The notes under the pieces: generated by a model | Told to the model about the DNA's origin: nothing | The model's input: only the letters and a program-made list of their open reading frames with translations | The model's database searches: none | Position numbers and translations under genes: made by a program | Assembly (NCBI GenBank): GCA_965279315.1 | Contig: OZ257145.1 | Location: forward strand, 1,178,001 to 1,242,000 | From: JAPWJZ01 sp965279315 | GTDB lineage: Bacteria > Pseudomonadota > Alphaproteobacteria > Micavibrionales > UBA2020 | Reading direction: 5' to 3' | DNA: 64,000 bases | Shown: piece by piece, positions 17,183-25,849 of the stretch | How positions within the stretch are numbered: position 1 is the stretch's first letter | Layout: every line of letters begins with the position of its first letter

Positions 17183-18538
17183 TCAATCCCTATTTTTGTC
17201 TTTCTTGTCCTGTTTCTTCTGGCGGCGCGCCGCATCCAGAATATCCCCCGCCCGGATCCAGCTGGCCGAATTCTTAACCAAAGATTGCTGGGCCAGCTTG
17301 GCCTCCCGTATCGCGTAGTCGGTTTTCCCGCGCAATAATTGTTCTTCGGCCAGATGCAGGCGGGAAAGGCCTTCCTGCCCCTGTTTGCCATAGGCAATAG
17401 CCAGAAAATGATGGGTCTTGAGGTCCTTGGGTTCCGACTGCAGGGCGCGCTCGAACTGCTTCACCGCTTCGGCATAATGTTTCTGCGTGTCCTTGCCTGA
17501 TTCCAGCAGTGCATGGCCATAGGCCGCGCGGATCAGCCCGGATTGCGGGGCAAGCTCGACCGATTTGGCATAGGCGGGAATCGCTTCGTCGATGCGTCCG
17601 AATTCGAACAGCATCTGCCCTTTCAGCTCGAGGAAGTAAGGGTTGCGCGGTTCTTCCTTGATCAGCGGCGCCAGCAGCTTGAGCGCGTCGTCGATGCGGC
17701 CCTTGCGGTACAGCGCGATGGCACGGCCATAGCGGGCAGCGACGCCGGTGCCCTTGTCCAGCAGCGCCTGATCCGGCAGCAAAAATCCCTTCAGCTTGGC
17801 GACCATGCGGGCATGAAGGCCTGCCCATTCGGCGGGCACGGTGCCGCCCTTGTAATTTAATGCCGCATTTTCCAGCGACGCAATACGGTCACGGGTCAGG
17901 GGGTGGGTGCGCACATATTCGGTCTGCTGCGATTCCGGCAGCAGTTCCTGATCGGCAAGCGTCTCCATGAAGGACACAAGGCCGGATACCGGCATCCGCG
18001 CGCCCTTCAGGTACGCAACCGCCGACTGGTCGGCGGCGGTTTCCTGGATGCGGCTGTGGCGCAGCGCGGCGCGCTGGCCGATCGACCCCGCCGCCGACAG
18101 CACGGCAACGCCCGCTTCGCCCGATCCGGCGGCGGCGCCGACCGCGATGCCCAGCAAGGTCGCCGCCATCACCTGAAACGACAGGTCTTCCATTTCCGCC
18201 CGCATGCGGATCAGGTCGCCATTCGCGATATGGCCGGTTTCGTGCGCGATCACGCCGAACAGTTCCGCCGGGTTTTTCGTGCGCAGGATCAGGCCGGTGA
18301 AAACGAAAATATTCTGCCCGCCCGCCACAAAGGCGTTGAGGTCGTTCTGGTCGATCAGGATAAATTTGACGGCGCTGGACGACAGTCCCGCCTGATCAAA
18401 CACAGGCTTGCTGAAGGTGCGCAATGTCTGCTCCACCTCCTCGTCGCGGATCACGCCCATGCCCGCGGCATTTGCGCGTGCGGACACAGTGACAAGCGCG
18501 ACCAGCGCCAGCGCGATTAAAATACGTTTGATCATCAT
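17183..18538 (-). CDS. Periplasmic M48 metalloprotease with TPR domain (BepA/YfgC-like)
   Basis: A 451-residue protein with a signal peptide (residues 1-25). The M48 catalytic domain has the zinc motif H99-E-T-G-H103, a downstream ETAADQSAV helix with the third ligand Glu, and about residues 40-260 overall. A C-terminal TPR array runs from about 270 to 440. The same two-domain plan is found in BepA, which repairs or destroys stalled outer-membrane proteins such as LptD. It ends in a basic tail (RRQKKQDKKDKNRD). It is probably co-transcribed with the DsbA-like gene 62 bases downstream. Confidence 0.9.
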   Translation of the reverse strand: MMIKRILIALALVALVTVSARANAAGMGVIRDEEVEQTLRTFSKPVFDQAGLSSSAVKFILIDQNDLNAFVAGGQNIFVFTGLILRTKNPAELFGVIAHETGHIANGDLIRMRAEMEDLSFQVMAATLLGIAVGAAAGSGEAGVAVLSAAGSIGQRAALRHSRIQETAADQSAVAYLKGARMPVSGLVSFMETLADQELLPESQQTEYVRTHPLTRDRIASLENAALNYKGGTVPAEWAGLHARMVAKLKGFLLPDQALLDKGTGVAARYGRAIALYRKGRIDDALKLLAPLIKEEPRNPYFLELKGQMLFEFGRIDEAIPAYAKSVELAPQSGLIRAAYGHALLESGKDTQKHYAEAVKQFERALQSEPKDLKTHHFLAIAYGKQGQEGLSRLHLAEEQLLRGKTDYAIREAKLAQQSLVKNSASWIRAGDILDAARRQKKQDKKDKNRD

Positions 18539-18584
18539 TGGTTATGCGTCCGGCTGCGCCTGTCCCCGCGCGTGCCGCCTGTTC

Positions 18585-19337
18585 TTAGGGCTGCCAGGAT
18601 TGCAGCGGATCGCGCGGCTTGCCCGCGTCCTGCCAGCCGCTGTAATCATCCGGCCACAATGCTCCCGACAGCTTCACGTTATACTTGTCCGTGCCGTTCT
18701 GTTCGGCCAGCATGAAGCGGAAATTATCTGCCCAGATCGTGCCTTCGAAACCGGCCTTGCCGATTTTTTCGTTGCGGGGTTTTTCATTGCCGCGGTCCAC
18801 ATCAAGATGGATGCGCGCGTGTTTATAGGCAATCGTGCGGAACTGGTCGAAGGGGACGGATACCGTCATCTTTTTCCAATCCTTGATGTCCTCGCCCAGT
18901 TTCGCGCTGTCGCCCGCGAAGCACACGGAATCTTTTTTGCCGGGTACGCCGTCATAGCACAGCGACAATGTCACGGTGTGGCCGCGCAGGTTGCGCGTCA
19001 TCACTTCGGCCTCCGCGCCCATCGCAAGGTTGCATTTGCCGCAGTCGTTGAAGGAAACCGCGTGGCTGCCGACATTGCTGATGTCGTTCCAGTTGTACCA
19101 GGGCTCGATCACGCCCTTGAGCGGCGGCGTGCCGCGCATGGTGAAGGAACGGTCGCCCGTCTTGAACACATGGGTATCGGTGCCGGTGAAGTCGTTCACG
19201 TATTTGTTGTAGGCGGGGTCGTTCGGTGCGTAGCTCATCTGCTCCGACGGCGCGAAGCTGTCCCGCATTTTCATGTTACAGCCGGTCACGGTCAGGGCGA
19301 CCAGAAGGCCGGCGGAGAGCAGGAGGGAGTTTTTCAT
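18585..19337 (-). CDS. Lipoprotein of unknown function
   Basis: A 250-residue protein with a lipobox LTVTGC (Cys20). The mature part has a pair of cysteines in FNDCGKCNLAMG and others at LSLCYDG and SVCFAGD, so several disulfides are likely. The rest looks beta-rich, with segments such as KMTVSVPFDQFRTIAYKHAR. No family is recognised; the carbohydrate-binding-like feel is only an impression. It lies between the BepA-like gene and another exported unknown on the same strand, suggesting a shared envelope role. Confidence 0.7.
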   Translation of the reverse strand: MKNSLLLSAGLLVALTVTGCNMKMRDSFAPSEQMSYAPNDPAYNKYVNDFTGTDTHVFKTGDRSFTMRGTPPLKGVIEPWYNWNDISNVGSHAVSFNDCGKCNLAMGAEAEVMTRNLRGHTVTLSLCYDGVPGKKDSVCFAGDSAKLGEDIKDWKKMTVSVPFDQFRTIAYKHARIHLDVDRGNEKPRNEKIGKAGFEGTIWADNFRFMLAEQNGTDKYNVKLSGALWPDDYSGWQDAGKPRDPLQSWQP

Positions 19338-19385
19338 CGCAAAGAGCCTCTTTCAAAAAAAGCGGGCAAAGATCCGGAAGCCGGA

Positions 19386-19976
19386 TCAGTTCATGAACAT
19401 GCCTTTGGGCGTATAGGTGCCGACGATTTCGGCGGTGTGCCAGTCGCGCAGTTCCACAACCGGAAAGCCTTCACCGAACACGCCGGTGAAATCCGCCAGC
19501 AGTTTCAGCGCGCGGCGCTGGTCGAGGTCGGAAATTTTGTAGAAGGTTGGGCCCAGTTCCAGCACCGGCACGGGCGGCTTGCCCTTGCGCATGAACTGGC
19601 GCTCGAAAATCCGCGCCTTGAAGAATTTGTTGAGCGTCACTTCGGGCGTCCAGTCCTTGTTCCACATCGACGGGTCCCAATCCTGCCCGTCCCACTGTTG
19701 CGGGTGGTCGTTCTGCGGATCCCAGTTGGAGACGTAAGGCTTGAAGCCGTAATGCTCGGGCTTGTCGTACATGTGCTGCGGCGCGAAAATATCGCCGGAC
19801 GGCAGGCGGCCGATCGTGCGCGAGGCATCCCTGAAACCGTTGTCGAGCATGTCGCCCTTGATGGCCATCATGTCGCCATCCGCCCCATATTCGTGCTTGC
19901 CGGCCTGTGCAGGCGCGGACGCCGAAACAAGCGCAATCAGCGCGGTTGCGAGCAGGGTTTTGACGGGATATTTCAT
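19386..19976 (-). CDS. Exported protein of unknown function
   Basis: A 196-residue protein with a signal peptide (residues 1-25, cut after PAQA). The mature part is rich in Trp, Asp and Pro (SNWDPQNDHPQQWDGQDWDP) and lacks cysteines. A C-terminal part reads ADFTGVFGEGFPVVELRDW. No family is recognised. It precedes the lipoprotein gene by 48 bases on the same strand, so the two may be expressed together. Confidence 0.7.
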   Translation of the reverse strand: MKYPVKTLLATALIALVSASAPAQAGKHEYGADGDMMAIKGDMLDNGFRDASRTIGRLPSGDIFAPQHMYDKPEHYGFKPYVSNWDPQNDHPQQWDGQDWDPSMWNKDWTPEVTLNKFFKARIFERQFMRKGKPPVPVLELGPTFYKISDLDQRRALKLLADFTGVFGEGFPVVELRDWHTAEIVGTYTPKGMFMN

Positions 19977-20179
19977 GGATGACTCCTAAAGACTCTAATC
20001 CTGTGACTTCCGAATCTAGCCTAAATTTACTATAAGTTCAAAAGCATAACTTATTATTAAGCGCTATATGGCATAATGGAGTCATCGTCTGGAATCTGTC
20101 TATTCGCGCTTCGGCTGCTTTTGCTGCCGCCACGCGAATGTCCGTTTTCCGGAAGGTATTTAGTAAGGCAGGGGTTGTC

Positions 20180-20584
20180 ATGACGGATGCATTTTCGATC
20201 GCGGTTTCGGGGCTTCGTGCCCAAAGCACGCGTCTGGCCGCGACGGCCAGCAATATCGCCAATGCATCGACGTCGGGCACTGTGCCCGGATCCGACCCGT
20301 CAGCTCCCGCCTCAACCCTCTACACACCCGTCACTGTCGATTTCTCGGCGCAGGCGGGCGGCGGCGTTTCCGCGCAGGTGCGGCCCGATCCGAATGCATA
20401 TTCCGTAATCTATGATCCGTCTTCGGTTCATGCGGATGGCAACGGATTGGTCGCCGTGCCTGATGTGGACCTGGCTGAACAGGCTGTGAACCTCCTTGAA
20501 AGCAAGGCGCTTTACAAGGCGAACGTTTCCGTAATCAAAGTGCAGGACGAATTGCTCGGCGACCTGCTGGACACGATTGCGTAA
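20180..20584 (+). CDS. Orphan FlgC-like flagellar rod protein
   Basis: The ATG at 20180 has AGGGG 6 bases upstream and gives 134 residues, the size of FlgC. The N-terminal motif (SIAVSGLRAQSTRLAATASN) is the flagellar rod/hook signature, and the C-terminus (DVDLAEQAVNLLESKALYKA) is the partner helix. YDPSSVHADGNGLVAVPDVD between them matches the FlgC hallmark before the last helix. The centre is poorly conserved. No other flagellar gene is nearby, so it may be a diverged copy or an isolated rod gene. Confidence 0.75.
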   Translation: MTDAFSIAVSGLRAQSTRLAATASNIANASTSGTVPGSDPSAPASTLYTPVTVDFSAQAGGGVSAQVRPDPNAYSVIYDPSSVHADGNGLVAVPDVDLAEQAVNLLESKALYKANVSVIKVQDELLGDLLDTIA

Positions 20585-20751
20585 AACCTGAAATCCCCGA
20601 AAAGACTCTTTCTGTAAAGAAACCCCGTTGACTCAACACGCATGGACTTTATCATCCAAGGCGCACAGCAACGCATTCGCAAAACCGCCCTATAAACCCG
20701 CGAAGGTTTTGCACACTCATAAATAGAAAATTTTACGGAGAGCACAGCACA

Positions 20752-21585
20752 ATGGCAAACCATCCCGGTCTCGACCTTCTGAAAGAAGCGTTCAAAAAAT
20801 TCGCCGCTAAATACGTCACCCCCGAAAACGCCGACAAACTGACCCGTACGGCTGCTGCCGGCGGCCAGGCTGCGGTCAACAAAGGCCTCGCGGAATTCCC
20901 CAAGGCCTATGTGAAAGACGCTGCCAATGATTTCTACGGCATCCTGAACAGCTCGGAAATTTCCGACGGCATCAGCCAGGCCGTGCGCGCATTCGACGAA
21001 GAAAAAGTGAAGGCGCTGCTGGATAAAGGCATGGCGAAACTGCAGGAAGAAGAAACATCCCTGAAAGTTGCGAAGCAGATCAAGGACGTGCTCGCGAAAA
21101 CCTCGAACGAGCAGATCGAACAGGGCCTCGACCAGGCGCTGGCGACCCGCGCCGATGGCGAAGCAATGATCGTGAAGGCGCTGTTTGAACAGTTCAAGCC
21201 GATGCTGGACGATGCACGCAACGGTTCGGTCGAAGATGTGGCGGCACAAGTCCGCGACATCGCGGCAACCATCCCGACCGATGCAATCGCGATGCAGGCA
21301 GCTGCGCTGACCCGCGAAGTCACGCCCGAACGCGTGTCGAAACAGGCGGATGCGATCGTGGGCGGCCTGCCCTCCGCAAAGGCTGTTGCCGATATCGTGC
21401 ACGGCCTCGGCGAAATCGCTTCCGATAAACTGGGCGCGATTGCGGCCTCCAAAACCCCCGCAAACGACGTGAAGTCGCTGCCGGCGGAATTCGCGGCTGA
21501 AGCGCAAGGCCTCGTGTCGAAAATCATCGCAAAAGACAAAGACAACAAGGCAAAGCCGCCGAAAGGCGCGAAATTCGACCTGTAA
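20752..21585 (+). CDS. Helical protein of unknown function (277 aa)
   Basis: The translation is almost wholly alpha-helical, rich in Ala, Lys, Glu and Asp, with no cysteines, no signal peptide and no membrane helix. The C-terminal tail is basic (KDKDNKAKPPKGAKFDL). GGAGAG lies just upstream of the ATG. Codon use is like that of highly expressed genes in this window (few rare codons), and a strong terminator follows. It may be an abundant soluble or structural protein; no family is recognised. Confidence 0.8.
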   Translation: MANHPGLDLLKEAFKKFAAKYVTPENADKLTRTAAAGGQAAVNKGLAEFPKAYVKDAANDFYGILNSSEISDGISQAVRAFDEEKVKALLDKGMAKLQEEETSLKVAKQIKDVLAKTSNEQIEQGLDQALATRADGEAMIVKALFEQFKPMLDDARNGSVEDVAAQVRDIAATIPTDAIAMQAAALTREVTPERVSKQADAIVGGLPSAKAVADIVHGLGEIASDKLGAIAASKTPANDVKSLPAEFAAEAQGLVSKIIAKDKDNKAKPPKGAKFDL

Positions 21586-21646
21586 TTCAAGGCCGGATCA
21601 AGAAATTATCTTCATTTCCGATTTCCCTATTGGATGAAGGTTGATG

Positions 21647-21682
21647 ACGGGCAGGAAGCGGTGACGCTTTCCTGCCCGTTTT
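21647..21682 (+). terminator. Intrinsic terminator
   Basis: A 14-bp stem, ACGGGCAGGAAGCG with CGCTTTCCTGCCCGT (one bulged T) and a GTGA loop, is followed by TTTTCTTT. It lies 61 bases past the stop of the 277-residue helical protein gene. Confidence 0.85.
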
Positions 21683-21692
21683 CTTTGGTGCT

Positions 21693-22922
21693 ATGCTCTC
21701 TGTCATGGACGCTTCATCATCCCGCAGTTTTTATAAAGACCTTCCGCCCCTGGCCTCGGGCGGCGGGATGCTCGATATCGCGCAGCACCATGTCATTCCC
21801 GACGACTGGTGCGTGGTGATCGTCGATATCGTGAACTCGACCAAGGCGATCGAAGCGGGCAAATACAAAGACGTCAACATGATCTCGGCCTCCAGCATTA
21901 CCGCGGTGCTGAACGCGGCGGGACGCGAAGAGATCGCTTATATCTTTGGCGGCGACGGCGCGACGCTGCTGGTGCCCGCCGCGCTTGTTTATGATGTCGC
22001 TGCGGCGCTGTACGGCACGCGCCTGATGTCTGAAGAAATTTTCAACCTCGAGATGCGCGCCGGGATTATTTTCGCCGAACAATTGCGCCAGATGAATGCG
22101 CCGGTGCGGGTCGCAAAAATGGAAGTCGCGCCCGGTGTTTATCAGGCGGCATTGTCGGGCGATGGCGTGACGCTCGCCGAAAAAATCGTAAAAGATAAGG
22201 CGGAGGGCGCAAAGCACGACATCACCGCGCTGTTCCCCAAACACACGCTCGCCGCGAAGCCGCCCGATTTCAAGGGCTTGCAATGCCGCTGGCAGCCGCT
22301 CTATGCGCGCAACGGCGTCGACCTGTCGATCATCGTGCAGGCGCGGCAGGGTGACGACACGCAGAAAGCCGCGCTCTACGCCGATATGCTCGGCAATATC
22401 GAAGAATTATGCGGACCTGCCGCCAACTGGAAACCGGTATCGGCCGGTCAATTGACGCTCGGCAACACGCCCGCGCGCTTGTCCGCCGAAGCAAAGGTGC
22501 AGACACGCGGGCAGGGGCGCAAGGCCTATCTGAAATACCTGTGGGAAACCGTGCTGATGTCGAGCATCGGCAAGCTGATGTTCAGGTTCGGCCTGAAATC
22601 CGGCACGCTAGATGGCAAGACGTATAAAAAATCACTGGAGTCGCATAACGACTACATCAAGTTCGATAATACGCTCCGCCTTGTGATGGATGTATCGGCG
22701 GAAAAGGAAGCGTCACTGCGCCACTATTTCGACATCCTGGTGGGGCAGGGCAAGATTTTCTACGGCATCCATTCCGCGCCATCCGCGCTGATGACCTGCA
22801 TCATTTTCGATTATGCCAGCCAGCATTTCCATTTCATCGACGGCTCGGACGGCGGCTACGCCCTCGCCGCCAAGCAGCTGAAACAGCAGATGAAGGATAC
22901 CACGCAGGGGCTGGCGGCTTAA
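21693..22922 (+). CDS. DUF3095 family protein (nucleotide-cyclase-like)
   Basis: A 409-residue soluble protein of the DUF3095 family. The N-terminal half resembles the class III adenylate/guanylate cyclase fold: VVIVDIVNSTKAIEAGKYKD with Asp45 in the first metal position, and YIFGGDGATLLVP with Asp88 in the second. The second half is family-specific. Whether it makes a cyclic nucleotide is not known. An alternative ATG is four codons in (MDASSS). It begins only about 10 bases after a terminator and is followed 15 bases later by a secreted hydrolase gene, probably one unit. Confidence 0.82.
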   Translation: MLSVMDASSSRSFYKDLPPLASGGGMLDIAQHHVIPDDWCVVIVDIVNSTKAIEAGKYKDVNMISASSITAVLNAAGREEIAYIFGGDGATLLVPAALVYDVAAALYGTRLMSEEIFNLEMRAGIIFAEQLRQMNAPVRVAKMEVAPGVYQAALSGDGVTLAEKIVKDKAEGAKHDITALFPKHTLAAKPPDFKGLQCRWQPLYARNGVDLSIIVQARQGDDTQKAALYADMLGNIEELCGPAANWKPVSAGQLTLGNTPARLSAEAKVQTRGQGRKAYLKYLWETVLMSSIGKLMFRFGLKSGTLDGKTYKKSLESHNDYIKFDNTLRLVMDVSAEKEASLRHYFDILVGQGKIFYGIHSAPSALMTCIIFDYASQHFHFIDGSDGGYALAAKQLKQQMKDTTQGLAA

Positions 22923-22937
22923 TCAGGTATAACAACC

Positions 22938-23810
22938 ATGATCCGCGCCATTATTATATCGCTCGTGATGACCGGCCTGCTGTCGTCACCCGTACGGGCA
23001 GAGGGTTCGTTCATGAAACGCCTGCATGACCGCATAGCGGAAATGCAGGATGGCAATGCGTCTGTCATGGAAATCGCGGGCTTGAAAACCGCCTATTGGC
23101 TTCCGGAAACCGGCGCGCCCGCGCCGCTCGTCATTTTCTCCCACGGCTTCGGCGGCTGCAAAACGCAGAGCAAGTTCCTGATGCAGGCGCTGGCCGGTCA
23201 TGGCTATGTCGTCATCGCCCCCGACCATGCCGATGCGATGTGCGGCATGGGCATGAAACGCCCCGATGAAAAATTCAGCGACATCGAAAAATGGACGGAC
23301 CAGACTTATAAAAACCGCGGCGACGATATCCGCCGTTTATATGACGCGCTGAAATCGGATGAAGCATGGCGGGCGCATATCGACTGGAACCGTGTCGCGC
23401 TCGCCGGGCATTCGCTGGGCGGGTATACGGCTGTGGGGCTTGCGGGTGGCTGGCCGTCGTGGAAAATGGATGGTATCGGCGCGGTGCTGGCGCTGTCGCC
23501 CTATCTTGGCCCTTATGTCGTAAGCGGCGACCTTTCACATTTGAACGCGCCCGTGATGTACCAGGGCGGCACACGCGATTTCGGCATCACGCCGATGCTC
23601 AAGAAAGAAGGCGGTGCGTATGACAAAACATCATCGCCTGTTTATTTCGTTGAATTCGAAAAAACCGGGCATCTGGGATGGACGGATCTGGCGGGCGGCA
23701 GCCAGGCGCTGGTCGTGGAATACAGCCTGTGGTTTCTGGACCACGCGCTGAACAGGACGGATGTGCCGATGCCGCGCGAAGCCGGCGTCAGCGATATCCG
23801 CGCGAAATAA
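22938..23810 (+). CDS. Exported alpha/beta hydrolase
   Basis: A 290-residue protein with a signal peptide (residues 1-21). The fold is an alpha/beta hydrolase: an oxyanion-region motif VIFSHGFGGCKTQS, nucleophile elbow GHSLGG with Ser159, and a late KTGHLGW with the catalytic His. It resembles the platelet-activating-factor acetylhydrolase/dienelactone hydrolase group. The substrate is unknown. It ends one base before the stop of the opposing 95-residue gene. Confidence 0.85.
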   Translation: MIRAIIISLVMTGLLSSPVRAEGSFMKRLHDRIAEMQDGNASVMEIAGLKTAYWLPETGAPAPLVIFSHGFGGCKTQSKFLMQALAGHGYVVIAPDHADAMCGMGMKRPDEKFSDIEKWTDQTYKNRGDDIRRLYDALKSDEAWRAHIDWNRVALAGHSLGGYTAVGLAGGWPSWKMDGIGAVLALSPYLGPYVVSGDLSHLNAPVMYQGGTRDFGITPMLKKEGGAYDKTSSPVYFVEFEKTGHLGWTDLAGGSQALVVEYSLWFLDHALNRTDVPMPREAGVSDIRAK

Positions 23811-24098
23811 TCAGTCTTTCGGATTGTGCATTTCTTTCAGCGCCAGGAACACTTTCGTATCGGGGCGCGCATCGCGCAAAATATCCTCGAACAGCAGGCG
23901 GAGCTGGTCGAGCGCAGAATCCACGCTGTCGGCATCGCCTTTCAGGGTTTGCTTGGGAAGCTTCAGCTCCCATTTCACATCGCCGCTATAGAGCATGGAG
24001 AAACCATCCCCCAACAGCATGTTGATGTCTGCGTATTTCTGGCCCAGCGTCCCGTTGCCGAGGATCGCCTTCATGCGCTTGCTAGATTCGTTGGTCAC
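23811..24098 (-). CDS. Small protein of unknown function (95 aa)
   Basis: A soluble, mixed alpha/beta, 95-residue protein (for example LGDGFSMLYSGDVKWELKLP). The start is GTG at 24098 with AGGG 6 bases upstream. No family is recognised. It converges exactly with the hydrolase gene (adjacent stop codons) and lies downstream of tRNA-Thr on the same strand. Confidence 0.6.
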   Translation of the reverse strand: MTNESSKRMKAILGNGTLGQKYADINMLLGDGFSMLYSGDVKWELKLPKQTLKGDADSVDSALDQLRLLFEDILRDARPDTKVFLALKEMHNPKD

Positions 24099-24156
24099 AC
24101 CATCTGCCCTTTTTCGCCCCGTTAACCGGAGTCAAAATGTAGTAGAGTGTAAAGCC

Positions 24157-24179
24157 TACTTGCTTGACATAAGCAAGTA
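24157..24179. repeat. 9-bp inverted repeat upstream of the 95 aa gene
   Basis: TACTTGCTT and AAGCAAGTA are separated by GACAT, about 60 bases upstream of the minus-strand 95-residue gene. The left arm and spacer also spell TTGACA. It could be an operator or a small hairpin; no T tract follows. The rest of the 290-base space to tRNA-Thr holds no gene that can be supported. Confidence 0.4.
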
Positions 24180-24389
24180 AAGGGGATTCTGGGGTATTTC
24201 TGTACAGTATTTCTGGCCATAAAAATGCGCCCCGCGTATCGAAAATCGGCCAATATGGGCCATCCGTCACGCCAAACGGGAAAATAACCGCTTAAAGTCT
24301 GCATTTACGACCCGAAAATATCGATTTTGCTGAAATGGCGGCGTATTTAACCAAAAAATAGGTCATTAGGCGGGATTTATGCGGAAAAA

Positions 24390-24464
24390 TGGTGCCGACG
24401 GAGAGGATTGAACTCCCGACCTTCGGTTTACAAAACCGCTGCACTACCGCTGTGCTACGTCGGC
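24390..24464 (-). tRNA. tRNA-Thr (anticodon TGT)
   Basis: The minus-strand cloverleaf has acceptor stem GCCGACG/CGTCGGC, D arm GCAC-GTGC, anticodon loop TTTGTAA (anticodon TGT, reads ACA), T arm GGGAG/CTCTC (outer pairs partly mismatched) with TTCAATC, discriminator A and encoded CCA. The first anticodon-stem pair is G-A, which is unusual. A shifted reading giving GTA (Tyr) breaks the stem. The dotM operon starts 195 bases away on the other strand. Confidence 0.9.
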
Positions 24465-24658
24465 AACTGGGTCTCAATACCAGAATATACGTAATTCTTG
24501 AAGCCCTTATCTTTTTATAAGTCACGGCAGGAATTTTTCAAGAAAAATCCGCCGCCATCGAAACTCTAGGCGCAGAGTCAATATGTGTTAATATATCAGG
24601 GCTATATTAAGGGGAGTGCAGCCGTTCAGGCCGCGCGGTTTCGGGGACAGGTCTTTAA

Positions 24659-25834
24659 GTGTCGCAGCAGAAAAGTCCGCATGAAGATTTTATCATGTTC
24701 ACGATCATCGTGGGCATTATCGCCGGCCTGTGCTGGGTCATCTGGCATTTCTTCAGCGCGGAACTGACGAACCTCGTGCGCTATGTGCGCATCGCCGAAA
24801 TGTGGGTCGTGCGCGGCGTCTATGGCAAGAATTTCGGCATCGGTGATTCCCAAGGACGTGAGCTTTTGCAGGTCTGGCAGGGCTGGCTGCCCAAGGCGCC
24901 TGTCGAGGACATCACGGTCGAGCATATCAAGCGCTCGACGCTGGTCGCCGTCGTGCCGCTCAAATACATCTTCCTTGCGATCATGGGGGTCATGACCGTC
25001 TTCACCATTTTCCGGGGCCCCGGCACGCAATACCGCCGCAAGATGGGGCTCGAGACGCTGATGCAGGAACAGGCAAAATCATTCCCCGCGATCAAGCCAT
25101 TCCTGAAATTCGACCCGCGCAAGATGCCGGGCCGCGCACCCGGCCAGCCCGTGCCGGAACAGCTCCCGATGTTTTCAGAGGCGCTGTCGCCCGAAGAATG
25201 GCTCGCCTATCATTCGATCAGCTATTCCGGCGGGCAGCTGGATTACAACGCGGCCTATCACGCGCTCGCCGAACAGCTGGGCAAGCGCTGGGAAGGGCCG
25301 GAGGCGCTGCCGATCCACGCGCAATGCCTCTACGCCGCCTGTGCGCTGAAATTGATCCGCAAGCGCAAGGATTGCGAAGAGATCCTCAACATGATGTCCG
25401 AAAGCTGGACGGGTGACGGCGGCTTCCGCCCCTCCGCCAAGCTGAAAACCAAGGTCAGGGCGGTCATGAAAAACCCCAAGACCGGCGGCGCCTTGCGCAA
25501 ATTCGCCGACCAGCATGCCTATGAAACGACCGCTTTGCTTCGTTGCGTGATGCGCGCGCGGGAAGAAGGCGGCGTCATGGCGCCTGCGGAATTCGTCTGG
25601 ATGCGCGGCCATGACAGGAAGCTGTGGTATCCGCTGAACAACCTGGGCCGCAAATCCTATTGCGCCGAGGCATCGGGCGCGCTCGTCCATTTCACGAACG
25701 AGCTGATCGCCGGCCAGAAAATACCGACGCCCCGTTTCGACGAGGTGATCCGCGGCCTCGAGGTTTACATGAAAAGCACCTCTGCCCGCCCGATCCCCGA
25801 GCTCGAGAAAAAAGGCGCGAAAAAAGAAGACTGA
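24659..25834 (+). CDS. dotM: Dot/Icm-type coupling complex protein DotM/IcmP
   Basis: A 391-residue inner-membrane protein like DotM (IcmP) of the Dot/Icm type IVB system and TrbA of IncI plasmids. There are two N-terminal membrane helices (about residues 13-32 and 95-120) and a large cytoplasmic domain. The C-terminal block HAYETTALLRCVMRAREEGG followed by APAEFVWMRGHDRKLWYPLN and NLGRKSYCAEASGA is the family hallmark. In Legionella the DotM cytoplasmic domain binds acidic effector motifs and sits beside DotL. The start is GTG (24659) with AGG 7 bases upstream. It heads a four-gene operon. Confidence 0.9.
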   Translation: MSQQKSPHEDFIMFTIIVGIIAGLCWVIWHFFSAELTNLVRYVRIAEMWVVRGVYGKNFGIGDSQGRELLQVWQGWLPKAPVEDITVEHIKRSTLVAVVPLKYIFLAIMGVMTVFTIFRGPGTQYRRKMGLETLMQEQAKSFPAIKPFLKFDPRKMPGRAPGQPVPEQLPMFSEALSPEEWLAYHSISYSGGQLDYNAAYHALAEQLGKRWEGPEALPIHAQCLYAACALKLIRKRKDCEEILNMMSESWTGDGGFRPSAKLKTKVRAVMKNPKTGGALRKFADQHAYETTALLRCVMRAREEGGVMAPAEFVWMRGHDRKLWYPLNNLGRKSYCAEASGALVHFTNELIAGQKIPTPRFDEVIRGLEVYMKSTSARPIPELEKKGAKKED

Positions 25835-25849
25835 TAAAGGAGAGTGGAT

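Noticed and set aside
24082..24304. Short frames between the 95 aa gene and tRNA-Thr
   Set aside because: They cross an inverted repeat, have no ribosome site and resemble no protein.
24390..24464. Reading the tRNA as tRNA-Tyr (GTA)
   Set aside because: Shifting the loop by one base to centre GTA breaks the anticodon stem; the TGT reading keeps four of five pairs.
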